Below, in pieces: positions 27,001 through 31,643 of a stretch of DNA of 64,000 nucleotides. The notes beneath the pieces are model-generated. The model had not been told where the DNA came from. It made no database searches and was given only the letters and a program-made list of their open reading frames with translations. The DNA is from Prevotella sp. (GTDB lineage Bacteria; Bacteroidota; Bacteroidia; Bacteroidales; Bacteroidaceae). Numbering within the stretch: the stretch's first letter is position 1; each line of letters starts with the position of its first letter. Made by a program: the position numbers and the translations under genes. The stretch lies in contig JAGAAJ010000040.1 in NCBI GenBank assembly GCA_017615355.1, positions 31,785-95,784 of the forward strand, given 5' to 3'.

Positions 27001-30000
27001 AAACACTACAAGCGGAAACTGCAAGGTCATCGTCCGTGACTATGCTGAAATTGGACCGGACGGTATGCAGATGAAGAAGGTCGATAGTTCAAACAATCCA
27101 TTGCCTCCCGATGACAAGGGCCACGTCTTTGGTGCAGGTAAGGGAGTCTTACCTGGGGTCTATTCTTATTCAGGCAATAATAACAGGCCCAAACGTATGT
27201 TGGCCACAAGTACTACGATTAGTTCTAATAGTACATCGGAGGCCGCTGGTACAAATAATAAATGGGAGTTTTTTGGTAATGATGCCGACTACCATGCGTT
27301 TATTGAGACGCTGGCCTTAACGTCGATGGCCGATGTGACTATCGGTGGCCATGCCTTTGTCAAGGGCTCCGTCTATGGCGGCAGCGAGAACGGTATTGTA
27401 CAGTATGATACGCATGTAACGATTGAAGGTGACTGCCAGATTGGTAATGGTGATGGTGTGAACCGTCGCTATACTGATGCAGAATGGGCTGCTGGTCATT
27501 TGATTGCACAAGGTGAATCAGAAAATGAAATTGCTGCGAATTACAATGCATCTCTGCCCGAGTGTGCCCACTGGGAGTATAATAAAAATGATGGTGCTCC
27601 TTATGATCCGTATGCTACAACAACAACAACCATATCCGGTGTTACCATTCCATGTTACGATTACACTGGCGACTACTCGGTCATTCCTTCAGAAAAGCAG
27701 CGTGATAACTCTGATGGTGGTAAGCCAATAGCTACCGATGGTCATACCTACTACGGCAATGTGTATGGTGGTGGTAGCGGTGTTGTTCCGTATGCTCCGG
27801 GCTTATGGCATCGTGCTGCAGGTATCGTTCGTCGTAACACCCAAGTGGATATCACTGGTGGCCACATCCTGACCAGTGTCTATGGCGGTAATGAGCACAC
27901 CGATGTCGGTATGTACACGACGGATAGTCATGGCGAGCTTACAGTACCAACGTCAGGAACTGGCAAATGTACCGTCAACATGGTGGGAGGCACCCTCGGC
28001 GTGCCACGTACCTTGGAGCAGATTGCCGCGCACCCTGTGACCTGTTATCTGTTCGGTGCAGGCAAGGGTGATCAGCGTATCTTCTTCAATACTTGGACGA
28101 ACATCAGAGAAGCTGAGGTGAACGTAACGGGCAACGCCCGTATCTACGGTTCTGTATTCGGTGGCGGTGAGGATGGTCACGTGATTGAAAATGCCCAGAC
28201 GAACATTGGTGGAAGTGTTACCATTGGCACAACAACATACTCCCATCCTACGACGATAACCGCTGAGAATCCGGGAGTCGTTATTGGTACTACGGGAACT
28301 TCCTATGTTGATGGAAACGTATTCGGTGCTGGTCGTGGATATAGCGGCGAAGCACTCACAGCCGGTTCTATTGGCGGTAATGTAGAGGTAAACATTTCGG
28401 GCGGTAAGATGCTCGGTTCCATCTATGGCGGTGGCCGTTTGGCATCAGTAGGTATAGGTTTCAATGCTGTTTCCGATGCCAGCTATGGTTCGTTCACGGA
28501 GGACTCAGAAGCAATACCTGCAACATACTATACTGCTGACGAAGCTGCAGCATATAATGCAGAACACAGCTTACAATCTGGTGCTGAAGGATTCGTAAGT
28601 GAGGGTGATGTGAAAACACCTGCTATCCCTGCGAAGTCCTACGGCCATGTGACGGTGAACATCAGTGGCGGTACCATTGGTCATGAGATTAATTTCAAGG
28701 ATGAAACGAATATCCATACCACTGGTGGTAATGTATATGGCGGCTCGATGGGACGACTGACGTTGCTGAATGACACTTACAATGAGATTTGGCCGCAGTT
28801 GGGTCAGACAAAGACTGCTACCATCAACATCACGGGCGGTGAAATCAAGAGCAATGTCTATGGCGGCGGTGAGTTGGGTACTGTGCGCGACAATACGAAC
28901 ATAAATATTAGTGGTGGCACCGTGGGCCGCGATGTCTATGGTGGTGGCTATGGTAGTATCATCAATGAGGATGCAGCCAAGGCTATTGTCACTGCCGAGG
29001 GCGAGAAAAATGCCAAGATCTACTTTGGCTTCACGCCAATGATATGGGCAGGCTGCGTGGGTAAGGAAACCAATGTGAACATCAGCGGTGGCCGGGTGAA
29101 GAAGAGCGTCTATGGCGGCGGCGAGATGGCATCGGTGGGTACCATCAACTGTATGCTCACAAAGGGTGCCACTTCTGTTGCAGACAACGAGGTGGAATTC
29201 AGCCGAACCACTTCAGACGGTACCACTACCTATACCAAGTACTCCAACATGGTGAAGCACGCTGATGAAACCAACAGTTTCGCCCTGAGCTGGCCATATA
29301 AGTTCGAGTATATTCCCGGCTATGAAGGCAAGACTAACGTCAGCATCACTGGCGGACGTATCGGACTCACAAGTAGTGAGGATAATGCTAACCCATTTAT
29401 CGATAAAGACAATGGTGATGTGTATGGCGCAGGTAAGGGTGTTGCCGGCGACTACAAGGAATTTATGTTCTGTGCGAATGTCGGTTCTACAGAGGTTACT
29501 ATCAATTATCCGAGTAACAACACTGCAACCACTGAGAACTATATGACTGATGGTGACAACATGGTTGACTGTATAGCAGGTGCCGTGTATGGCGGAGGTG
29601 AGAACGGTCATGTGATAGGCGACACAAAGGTGACGCTGACCAACGGACTTGTGGCTCACTCCATCTACGGAGGCGGTAGCGGTAAGGGACAGTTTACTAA
29701 AGCGCTTACCAAGATACCTGTGGACAGGAGAACCATTGTTACAAATGGTGGAACAGGTACTGCTTCTGATACGAATGCAGAGTATGAAGCCACCTGTTAC
29801 AGTATCACAGCTGGTAAGGTCTTCGGTAATACAGAAGTCAACATGAGCGGTGGTTCTGTGTTACGTAATATCTATGGTGGTGGTAACATGGGCTCTGTCG
29901 GTAAGGGTAACTATGCTGGCGGTACTGATGACTATTATCCTACGGGTTATGGTGAGAGGCTTAATGGAAATCTGTGGACCAGTGCATATAATCCAGATGT

Positions 30001-31144
30001 TAATAATAGTGTCAAGGATAATGCATGGTACTTCCTAAACAGCGGTAAATGTACGGTGAAGATTACTGGCGGCACTGTTGGCTATGTTGATGCAACCAAT
30101 CCTTCGTTGTGTATGTATCCGCTGACTTCTGATAAATTACCATACGATGCAAGTCTGCCATACGGTAATGTGTTCGGTGGCTGCCGTGGTGAGTCTGCAC
30201 CTAATATCCTAGAATCTCCACGTTATCTCTACAGTCCTGAGTTCTTCGTGGGCTACGCCAATGAGACGGATATCATCATCGGTACTGCAGATCAAAGCAG
30301 CGAGAATGCCGGCCAGTCTGGTAAGGCACCGCTCATTCTTGGTTCTGTCTATGGTGGCGGCATGGATGGTCACATCCGTCGTGATACACATGTGACGATT
30401 AATAGTGGTGAGATTGGAATGGCCTATAACTCTGACAATCAGGATCTCCTGAAAACGACAGACCTTGACGATAAGCAGTGGCTGGCTCGAGGTAATGTCT
30501 ATGGTGCCGGTTCAGGTATTGGAAAGTACAAGTATGACTTCAACTATGACGGCGACTATGGAGATGTTATTGGTTATAAGAGGCCTGGAGCAGAAGACTT
30601 ACAGGCCACACCGATGAAGGAAGAGGACTTCAGCACCTCTGCCGGTTCTGTCACCCGCTTCACTTATATCGACATCAACGGCGGCACCATCCACCGCAAT
30701 GTCTATGGCGGCGGCTCACAGGCCAGCGTCGGTCCTCCCGCCATTCCGCCCACAAGAATGGAAACTGCCTACAAGGACGGTACTGCTAAACGCGATGACG
30801 GAACAGACGCCGGTCCAGGCTGGTGGTCGCAATGTAACGTCAACATCAGGGGGACCGTTGGTACACAGGTTGATTACAAGGAACACTATGGCGGTGAGGT
30901 GTATGGAGCTAGCCGTGGTAGTGACGCTTTGGGAGAATCATTCGCTAACACGGTATGGACCCTAGTGAAAGTTATGGACGGTGCCAACATCAAGGGCAAC
31001 GTGTTCGGCGGCGGCGATGCTGGTATGGTGAAGAGAGACACCGATGTCAGAATCGGTGAGCCCGAAACAACAACGAGCAGCGGCTCCAACAGCTCCGGCG
31101 CCCGTACAGATGCCTCTGACGATTCCAACGGCAGCGGCAACTGA
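9074..31144 (+). CDS. Giant YGGG-solenoid exported protein B (7,356 aa)
   Basis: The start is ATG 9074, because it gives a clean signal peptide (KLLILMAMITLGSIGAWGQ). Order of parts: a beta-trefoil-like region (residues ~30-210); two chitobiase C-terminal-like domains, each with IYYTTDGS (~213-285 and ~286-360); a GLUG-like region (~373-530); a beta-rich linker; then from ~1,140 to the end about 120 turns of G-[NS]-[VI]-[YF]-G-G-G, counted by eye. These are spaced ~25-60 residues apart and separated by T-x-V-x-I strands. This pattern suggests a very long right-handed beta-solenoid. Turns often alternate between YGGG and FGAGKG. The sequence is organised in larger units repeated at about 6.3-6.5 kb. 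The C-terminus is a Ser/Gly/Asn/Asp-rich tail with no type IX sorting domain, unlike protein A. Estimated mass is roughly 750-800 kDa. Function unknown; a surface adhesin or filament is the most natural guess. Confidence 0.85.
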   Translation: MKRDMNGKLLILMAMITLGSIGAWGQNLPTLSTESSRTYYHINVAKNSAAASYRSDYYISPTSPNVSVKKASSDEEKWYLVDAQESVPPEVSFMQSYLIHYCYIVNAKSGQYLYYTGTSTKGSQPNIVVMKARDAADAEPDRFKFGIVKSGNGSTTNYLIYPKILGDNNISSFKGKKYSDVLWLQGSYSTDAYLSINAGNNWASQWNFLAATAPTEAPTIANTDGTITITCGTSGAQIYYTTDGSSPSNSSTSYSSFSLGYDTEIIKAIAYQSTGDYASAITAYHVPRCATPEITYTETNITITCETEGATIYYTTDGSDPVIGSSSTYSSAITRGSISSVKAIAVKAGYCKSYLTACSLASIPLSGSGTAESPYLIESDTDFANFATYLASNTNGAHFRITADINASGVSQINTFTGTLEGSFDTNGNYHTISGLSHALFNRLDGGTVNGIILENVSISGSTYTGAICNEAIGASRIYNCGVLSGSVSGGNYVGGLVGLLDGTSRVINCYSFANITGGSTKAGIVGYNNYASKYGMTDNVSNIRTMVMNCMFYGDISSGGVIYPIYGGLEISNEDDSRLNNYNYFRFDAPFSKNRLITNDRYNRALAAEDRYLVRFEFYRYLLNSNRELAAYYVGATLPDHTGGEKRYDKSQMAKWVLDKSIAPYPILKKQDFYHSVVNYDPENTYDASTGQMVSRSNVTERNKGKDLGELTVNISLGTGAPSGAAIRSGKSQITLQRTDKDYDNYNFNYDKVQLPYYNEVGTGNCTKNKVVTGWKITSITATGEGAATEGTFTSSDTWDGYNFADRSHYAKDLYSQSGRVFSQGAYFDVPDGVTKISIEPYWGTAAYLADAYYDSYGYNTSQGVTDFGQHYKNNTNYSINGDNQKVYTGFNYALNTLSSTGTVYDNAIVLVGNYHQKGKPSEGAKPFTIMSADLDEDNEPDYCFIYNSGKQEKLSPIRFDFVNVPGTAMAHKQAPKDANTSYMGIMGNHKWTGWLEVTNTCFIRFSQLEYDNEYKTGSDPVILMGGVVEQMVSTNGGEGSVQNTKYLHVGSNAWFKLFNNGCHMDKTTTPTPRIPISVTGGDYEKFYLSGYLQPDAPSNSNDNAECYISGGRFGELAGAGQEKIDGDVQWLIDRADITNFYGGGINDKKSITGNITVTIKNSYVGTYCGGPKFGNMTQGKAVSTTATDCTFGTFFGAGYGGTAYYRYIWNIKNNGGHNKYNLVNYDWNGTDWLGNTTYGYTADNRGKYDSNMGIAVSYDYKHFEGSNAQTVAHLYVNYASLSIAQTNNVTSELTGCTITGNFYGGGSLGKVNGDATSTLENCTVNGSVFGAGYSGSVPKITVFDAEGFIELPNYNIYTGVFKAGVFPESHEFTWAHSDEVNSKETAFNDTDRILYTEVDLDDLGTVAGNVTLNITGNTLVEGKIFDGNGAVTAQTGGVFGGGAQSEVTGTDKTVKVNINQTGGSASRYVNNVFGGGDEGDVASEVEVKIEGTSYVAHDVYGGGNNADVKKNTKVTMEGGTVMGNVYGGGNLGDVGRIDDKTDKKQYTWIGTNGSANSTEPYAITNSGVTHVNITGGTPHQNVYGGGKGYDETFWCEKGMVYATNVSVKNVTVGGSVYGGGELGRVETNTTVTIGPEADDENTKITGSVFGAGKGVETHGYSALVRGNTDVTIQHGAQVTGNVYGGGEIASVGKYNVDQNNGMPYSQANTTSGNCRVNIPGKTRITGDIFGGGKGFVPSDTYLDNETYTGVKPKRMTIDNSWQEYDKKSDYLIYLQTLALATQTVVTINPGTSANPIQSTKGNVYGGSENGIVQHGTSVTISGDCKIGDESYATSGNIYGGGKGHDKMEGAGLVGEDATVTINSGDILGSVYGGGVLGQTKGNVTVNINDGNLRHDVYGGGAYAHTNTSNWHKFVAVAGLTPGSSSVTGYYERSFGGAYTLTEDDIAVENKTYYTENESPTWTNPTLKSGFYKTQLNLRGGTILGDAYGGALGDDSHSPKVYGDIQVDLNKETYNTDGTITTKTSTDEGCAVNQVFGCNNAYGSPQGNVTVHVYGTQNKHTSKANIGAKFVKDEYSNTAAGLYTHLQDSILIAEALNVTISNEIEALTSSSEVTALNSALSTLKTAIATELETGTDEQKDARQATLNNLRYDVQAVYGGGNQAAYEPVYPDDATTSTTQVIIDGCSETSINDVYGGGNAAAVPSTEVTVNSAYEINYLFGGGNGKSTASFTNPGADVGIHDVSGTPTKYGTGIAKTKLLGGEIHVVYGGSNEKGNIVGGTSIEVNNTGSCTLNVGQIYGAGNNAEMDGGTDIVMGCMPAGIIDEIYAGARNADVAGDVKLTITSGTFGRVFGGNKHGGKLMGSITVNIEETGNCEQPLIIGELYGGGNLADYSIYGYKNTGTAQEPVWVPRTQTEYNTWFATLSDDEKLKAENQPYADPKLNVHAFTSIGAIYGGGYRAKMVANPTVDINVAKGSHAANVLTAGTIANIPLQKKNDSGAIVDDGTTTLAYPAHEANKIGAIGNVFGGGNLAEIIGDATVNIGTEKKIYFKTEPAHLGASAYTQMTSGDYVGLYEATVEGAIIKGSVYGGGNEADITGNTQVNICAKEETVNNTPVWQHVQPGTAGVTIAKDVFGAGKGDENDATTALVSGDTKIVMFDGTVKQSVYGGGELSQVGGSTNITVNGGTIGTPTADLPTGVTPGAVYGNVYGGGQGNTTDIMTGLIKGNTEINIGSFVADADYVAAHSDVSEGDIVGPQILHNIYGGGAHGSVGTFTYDTDNSNNVPNGTILGLDETNGAGTGATSITIKGGKIGTNGKNNGMIFGSSRGDIDRPDAIYDRLAWVYSTSVIIGGDGSNPDIRGSVYGSGENGHTYQNASVAIHSGMVGVATSSEETDITVTEGGNTITYKGAMYPYRGNVYGGGCGTDKYYTNQSEENHDGNGQQYNIKAGIVGGTTTVLIDGGHVVRDVYGGGSMGSVGGSTSVTIAGNAIIGAENSGGGYVFAAARGDQDNPDKATVEGTTLNINGGTIWESAFGGGQNGIVKGSVTVNVTGGEVKNDVYGGGALANTNTDNWVNNALTADGFHEVQGLTAGESFVQGLYTEQDVSKPISAPNQTAAANTTYYRYGTTYNTTLNLTGGIIGNAYGGGLGQLQYGTSGDADYVAPIEAMVYGDVSVLVNGTAFTAENDNYTEYWKDNVKVTESGIVPKTGRVFGCNNLNGMPKGNVRVSVRQTKRYDAIQNKVVEGHESNKFEIRGVYGGGNLAHYVPYGDKKTSVDVHNCEETSIEKVYGGGNSANVPTTDVTIYGAFEIHYVFGGGNGADMVWKNKRWQENDGANVTGNASVILKGGNISDAFIGSDTKGAVLNDATGKVATETGGDCKLKLTNFYGSSKRSDVFGDVNINVSSCSDDDIQNVYGGSYDAQIHGNITMTVTSGILKNVFGGNDRLGSIGGDITINIDEADACKPIIIQNLYGGGFNAPYPGVGASKYTGPANPTEEQKKNPAYFTAVDRGTITINVKSCTRIDNIYGGGVGETAVVTGGTEVNVNMIRGSWAGQPLPNLTGYPGQTPPNIHVENTYEVADNPSSVTGLFERSGSEGSYTYTPTQDETVQSGKTYYRENTTNVINNEIGTIGNIFGGGDAGNVDGNTRVNIGTENSIDHLHLTGSHLEGDKIVNDYETVSNVPVLGAHITGNVYGGGSLADVKGNTRVYIGTADGTNSVAVGASGVTIDGDVYGGGMGDEALFTCAKAMVGTVDHGILSNEGNTEVVIGNGTISGSVYGGGKIARVENNTAVTIGLGPGVAPPGATTSAPVITGNVFGAGKGVKTHGYSALVRGYSTVTIKGNTKVGGSVYGGGEISTVGRFWVMQDPLPKDAPEPPAGTPSGMPYQLKEGFPNSGKCTVVIGGYAEIGPNDMQMPTFTGHVFGAGKGFLPDSYTYVGTDKPQRMQPGNSWDTFSTEDKYIEFVETTGMTAETDVTIQDHAFIKGSVYGGSENGHVLNNTHVTIKDYCQIGNGDGINRRYTDGTGGSADEWALSSLAECAHWPYGETVGSKKVYLPYDVYNLNGSGNPKAASDGHTFYGNVFGGGSGYFPYRKNPDWLENEAKSTEVGMPVDKDGYSDGLWLRSAGAVYGNTRVDITGGHILTSVYGGNEQTDVGKYENGSLTPKTGTGTCVVNMVGGTLGVPRTLQQIHDHPVTCYLFGAGKGDQRINFNTWTNVGNTQVNITNNARIYGSTFGGGEDGHVIGDAVTNIGGSIDLNGDNDTADEGETFTTGSSLKIGTWGTSYVDGNVFGGGRGFSGEAETAGSVGGNVTVNIENGTMLGSIYGGGRLASVGTYFVKPTDDDGNPNPKYGQLEEDDNGKTYGHIAVNISGGTIGNGTPAGTTTGSNDAIISDIKYSGNVYGGCMGRLELLNGNINPIWPELAQAKTSIVNISQAEGKTTRIYGNVYGGGELGTVRENAWVTIGGKRTAGGAYNTEGSFTSEGAPTIDGSVFGGGKGSDDHTNYTTIAVYWGSTSQTFKYTYTPMQWAGTVGGNTYVNVLSGHVKTNVYGGGQLASVGLINYNVADNTDVGVSSVTPTYTQLTKHDSQTNDGKTLYGFGLSWPYEFKYVPCTPVANDTPRGTAYVKISGSSKIGDAGDTGYVFGGGQGQVSFGAKVDASSNPYDDIAEQRYTEAFCANVRATEVTIETTIGEQPTIRTVYGGGDDGHVYEDAKVIINNGWIEHSVFGGGKGTHTYTTYLWNASSPGNPKTTSERAHSWTAGKVYGNTSVTINDGKVGWFVYGGGNLASVGKGNYSGGADDYSTGGYGELPSASGNLWTTAYTEQNPTKDLAWHFVNSGESTVTIKGGKIGPDLPETFDETLKDKLIDGDGIPYGSVFGGSRGQAAKSVQESPRYRYMPDFFLGYVNKAVINIGDDATEGTGPTIMGSVYGGGQDGHVRKGTEVRIYKGHIDGQGAYETAGRSGNVFGAGSGIGKYTDGGTTQYLNNSSGSVTCTTLVEVSGTTTTTVINGNVYGGGALASVGPYKMDYNEYHDPTDNHKSCSHTQVDIKGGRIKGSVFGASRGPSEGFLSTAFPGGVYIPAPNTSATANQYNQDRFATDIWSDVNISGGLIEGNVYGGGEGGRVTESTSVILTGGVIGKEVEGVISGGDVYGSGKGTLNLAANVGGNTSVELNPNKTGSDTGCVVRRIFGCNDLNGTPKGHASVHVYATQHRNKKAIHDVSKDADYQKYDKFENCTNKSFTEYDQYLRGTDGLSGLAATYGVTPAQYYKDIIVETNYSNLPGANDEEKQKYLNKLKTEALDSLRGAIADKKYDVVAVYGGGNLAPYEPTASTELASVVIDGCELTSIRQVYGGGNAASTPANSLLINGTYEIDEAFGGGNGKDIYQDPRDNKWYKNPGANVGYTDFTQKGSETGADEEHAISQTDKSNADTPDNRKKYYSYGSGVATTTVLGGYMHYVYGGSNKRGNIRTEALSVYQEAGYCELSVDEVTGAGKDAKTDAEAVLKMDCVKDVKRIFGGSTNADVYNDINLTITNGTFDDVFGGNNTAGSIYGAITVNIEEGGCQPIIIKHLYAGGYLAPYSVYGYETNNGSPKRTGTNPQRDPRINIISATRIDSIFGGGFQAEVVGNPHINVNMKEGYVLVTRKEKASTDNNTYLYEYTEDGKTIIYVDARNADAEDGKKHSYDKTALEPLEGNKYKYPLSLGYITDIYGGGFEANVTGSTYVDIGTGKWMKQEKNLTTEEITLVEESVNRKAADIRGSVFGGGLGATAGVTGNTYVTFANGSIAKNIYGGGSLGSVGTFTADAAHRNYSFTDEDGNPNGTDDNKNTGICNITITGGSVGPETPTTDKGNVFGAGMGTDTDYYCEDAMAYGTNVSITNGTISGSVYGGGMIARMENNTNVTIGLEGDDTSAPEIMGDVFGAGKGLETHGYSALVRGNPSVTVQGKAKVRGSVYGGGEVASVARYTVVNGSPVAVENTTSGNCKVIVRDYAEIGPDGMQMKKVDSSNNPLPPDDKGHVFGAGKGVLPGVYSYSGNNNRPKRMLATSTTISSNSTSEAAGTNNKWEFFGNDADYHAFIETLALTSMADVTIGGHAFVKGSVYGGSENGIVQYDTHVTIEGDCQIGNGDGVNRRYTDAEWAAGHLIAQGESENEIAANYNASLPECAHWEYNKNDGAPYDPYATTTTTISGVTIPCYDYTGDYSVIPSEKQRDNSDGGKPIATDGHTYYGNVYGGGSGVVPYAPGLWHRAAGIVRRNTQVDITGGHILTSVYGGNEHTDVGMYTTDSHGELTVPTSGTGKCTVNMVGGTLGVPRTLEQIAAHPVTCYLFGAGKGDQRIFFNTWTNIREAEVNVTGNARIYGSVFGGGEDGHVIENAQTNIGGSVTIGTTTYSHPTTITAENPGVVIGTTGTSYVDGNVFGAGRGYSGEALTAGSIGGNVEVNISGGKMLGSIYGGGRLASVGIGFNAVSDASYGSFTEDSEAIPATYYTADEAAAYNAEHSLQSGAEGFVSEGDVKTPAIPAKSYGHVTVNISGGTIGHEINFKDETNIHTTGGNVYGGSMGRLTLLNDTYNEIWPQLGQTKTATINITGGEIKSNVYGGGELGTVRDNTNINISGGTVGRDVYGGGYGSIINEDAAKAIVTAEGEKNAKIYFGFTPMIWAGCVGKETNVNISGGRVKKSVYGGGEMASVGTINCMLTKGATSVADNEVEFSRTTSDGTTTYTKYSNMVKHADETNSFALSWPYKFEYIPGYEGKTNVSITGGRIGLTSSEDNANPFIDKDNGDVYGAGKGVAGDYKEFMFCANVGSTEVTINYPSNNTATTENYMTDGDNMVDCIAGAVYGGGENGHVIGDTKVTLTNGLVAHSIYGGGSGKGQFTKALTKIPVDRRTIVTNGGTGTASDTNAEYEATCYSITAGKVFGNTEVNMSGGSVLRNIYGGGNMGSVGKGNYAGGTDDYYPTGYGERLNGNLWTSAYNPDVNNSVKDNAWYFLNSGKCTVKITGGTVGYVDATNPSLCMYPLTSDKLPYDASLPYGNVFGGCRGESAPNILESPRYLYSPEFFVGYANETDIIIGTADQSSENAGQSGKAPLILGSVYGGGMDGHIRRDTHVTINSGEIGMAYNSDNQDLLKTTDLDDKQWLARGNVYGAGSGIGKYKYDFNYDGDYGDVIGYKRPGAEDLQATPMKEEDFSTSAGSVTRFTYIDINGGTIHRNVYGGGSQASVGPPAIPPTRMETAYKDGTAKRDDGTDAGPGWWSQCNVNIRGTVGTQVDYKEHYGGEVYGASRGSDALGESFANTVWTLVKVMDGANIKGNVFGGGDAGMVKRDTDVRIGEPETTTSSGSNSSGARTDASDDSNGSGN
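15179..16240 (+). repeat. Cysteine-containing solenoid module, copy 1 of 3 (within protein B)
   Basis: The module begins with VFGCNNAYG and runs through NQAAYEP, DGCSETSINDVYGGGN, SCTLNVGQIYGAGN, GCMPAGIIDEIYAG and NCEQPLIIGELYGGG. The same ordered motifs, including five cysteines at equivalent places, recur near 18,700-19,500 and 24,630-25,800. Confidence 0.75.
18703..19500 (+). repeat. Cysteine-containing solenoid module, copy 2 of 3 (within protein B)
   Basis: Ordered motifs are VFGCNNLNG, NLAHYVPYG, HNCEETSIEKVYGGGN, DCKLKLTNFYGSS, SCSDDDIQNVYGGS and ACKPIIIQNLYGGG. They are collinear with copies 1 and 3. Confidence 0.75.
24630..25800 (+). repeat. Cysteine-containing solenoid module, copy 3 of 3 (within protein B)
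   Basis: Ordered motifs are IFGCNDLNG, NLAPYEP, DGCELTSIRQVYGGGN, YCELSVDEVTGAG, DCVKDVKRIFGGS and GCQPIIIKHLYAGG. They are collinear with copies 1 and 2, with a longer insertion after the first motif. Confidence 0.75.
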
Positions 31145-31169
31145 TTACAAAAAAATATTTTTAAAAAAT

Positions 31170-31262
31170 GCCTACACTGCCTACACCATCGCATAAATAG
31201 CTTGATATCAAGCTTTTGCGGGGTGTAGGCAGCGGTGTAGGTGGTGTAGGATGTGTAGGATA
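31170..31262. repeat. GTGTAGG motif cluster around a 16-bp palindrome
   Basis: Two CCTACAC motifs (31,171-31,186) are followed by the perfect palindrome AGCTTGATATCAAGCT (31,199-31,214) and then four GTGTAGG motifs (31,222-31,262). The outer CCTACACC and GGTGTAGG copies are complementary, giving a nested inverted repeat. A similar motif cluster occurs at 61,428-61,855. Confidence 0.8.
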
Positions 31263-31325
31263 GGCCCGTTTTTAGCCCATTTTTCGGCCTTCGAACAGAA
31301 AAAATGGACGTTTATTATTCCTATA

Positions 31326-31372
31326 CCCCACCCCGGCCTTCGGCCACCCATCCCCTTAAAAGGGAGGGGAGC
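31326..31372. repeat. GC-rich palindromic (REP-like) repeat, copy 1
   Basis: The segment begins CCCCACCCC and ends with a hairpin, CCCCTTAAAAGGGAGGGG. It is related to the repeats at 31,474-31,510, 42,037-42,074, 42,481-42,518 and 63,901-63,938. This copy is diverged and has an extra GGCCTTCGGCC palindrome inside. Confidence 0.65.
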
Positions 31373-31392
31373 GGCTGCGCTTGGGGATAAAA

Positions 31393-31458
31393 TCCCAAGG
31401 CTTGGGACAAAAGTCCCAAGGCCTGGGAAAAAAGTCCCAAGGCTTGGGACTTTTTTTT
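31393..31458 (+). terminator. Three tandem CCCAAGG hairpins ending in a T-tract (candidate terminator)
   Basis: Three palindromes lie at 31,393-31,407, 31,413-31,428 and 31,434-31,450. The last, GTCCCAAGGCTTGGGAC, is followed by eight T (31,451-31,458), the form of a rho-independent terminator. It is ~290 bp downstream of the giant gene and upstream of purC. The tandem triplication suggests it may instead be a repeat element that happens to look like a terminator. Confidence 0.5.
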
Positions 31459-31473
31459 AGACTGACAAGACTG

Positions 31474-31510
31474 ACCCCACCCCTTACCCCTCCCCTACAA
31501 GGGAGGGGAG
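31474..31510. repeat. GC-rich palindromic (REP-like) repeat, copy 2
   Basis: It contains CCCCACCCC followed by the hairpin CCCCTCCCCTACAAGGGAGG, in the same orientation as the copy at 31,326-31,372. No partner copy in inverted orientation is present here. Confidence 0.7.
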
Positions 31511-31584
31511 TAGATATTTGTCAGCAAAAAGCGACGGTGCAGAATATTTTCTGCCAAGTATTTCCAATTCTCGATATTTTTTCG

Positions 31585-31592
31585 TAAATTTG
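31585..31592 (+). promoter_or_regulatory. Bacteroidota -7 promoter box upstream of purC
   Basis: TAAATTTG fits the TAnnTTTG consensus and lies 52 bp before the purC ATG. A weak TTTC at 31,561-31,564 is at the right distance for the -33 element. It would drive purC and probably the genes after it. Confidence 0.55.
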
Positions 31593-31643
31593 CAGGCAAT
31601 TATAGGACACGAATTGTACGAATCAAACGAATAAAGGAAATAT

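Larger units (their letters stand above)
31145..31643. other. Repeat-filled intergenic region between giant protein B and purC
   Basis: No gene is supported in these ~500 bp. From left to right it holds: a cluster of GTGTAGG/CCTACAC motifs around a 16-bp perfect palindrome (31,170-31,262); a GC-rich palindromic repeat (31,326-31,372); three CCCAAGG hairpins, the last followed by eight T (31,393-31,458); a second GC-rich palindromic repeat (31,474-31,510); and a Bacteroidota-type promoter for purC (31,585-31,592). Short open frames here are translations of the repeats. Confidence 0.8.

Noticed and set aside
31199-31216. AGCTTGATATCAAGCT looked like a cloning-vector polylinker
   Set aside because: It is centred in a nested native GTGTAGG repeat and the flanks do not match a polylinker.
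31251-31587. Short plus-strand frames across the gap before purC (peptides with KSQGLG repeats)
   Set aside because: They are translations of the CCCAAGG hairpins and GC-rich palindromes; no homologue or promoter context supports them.
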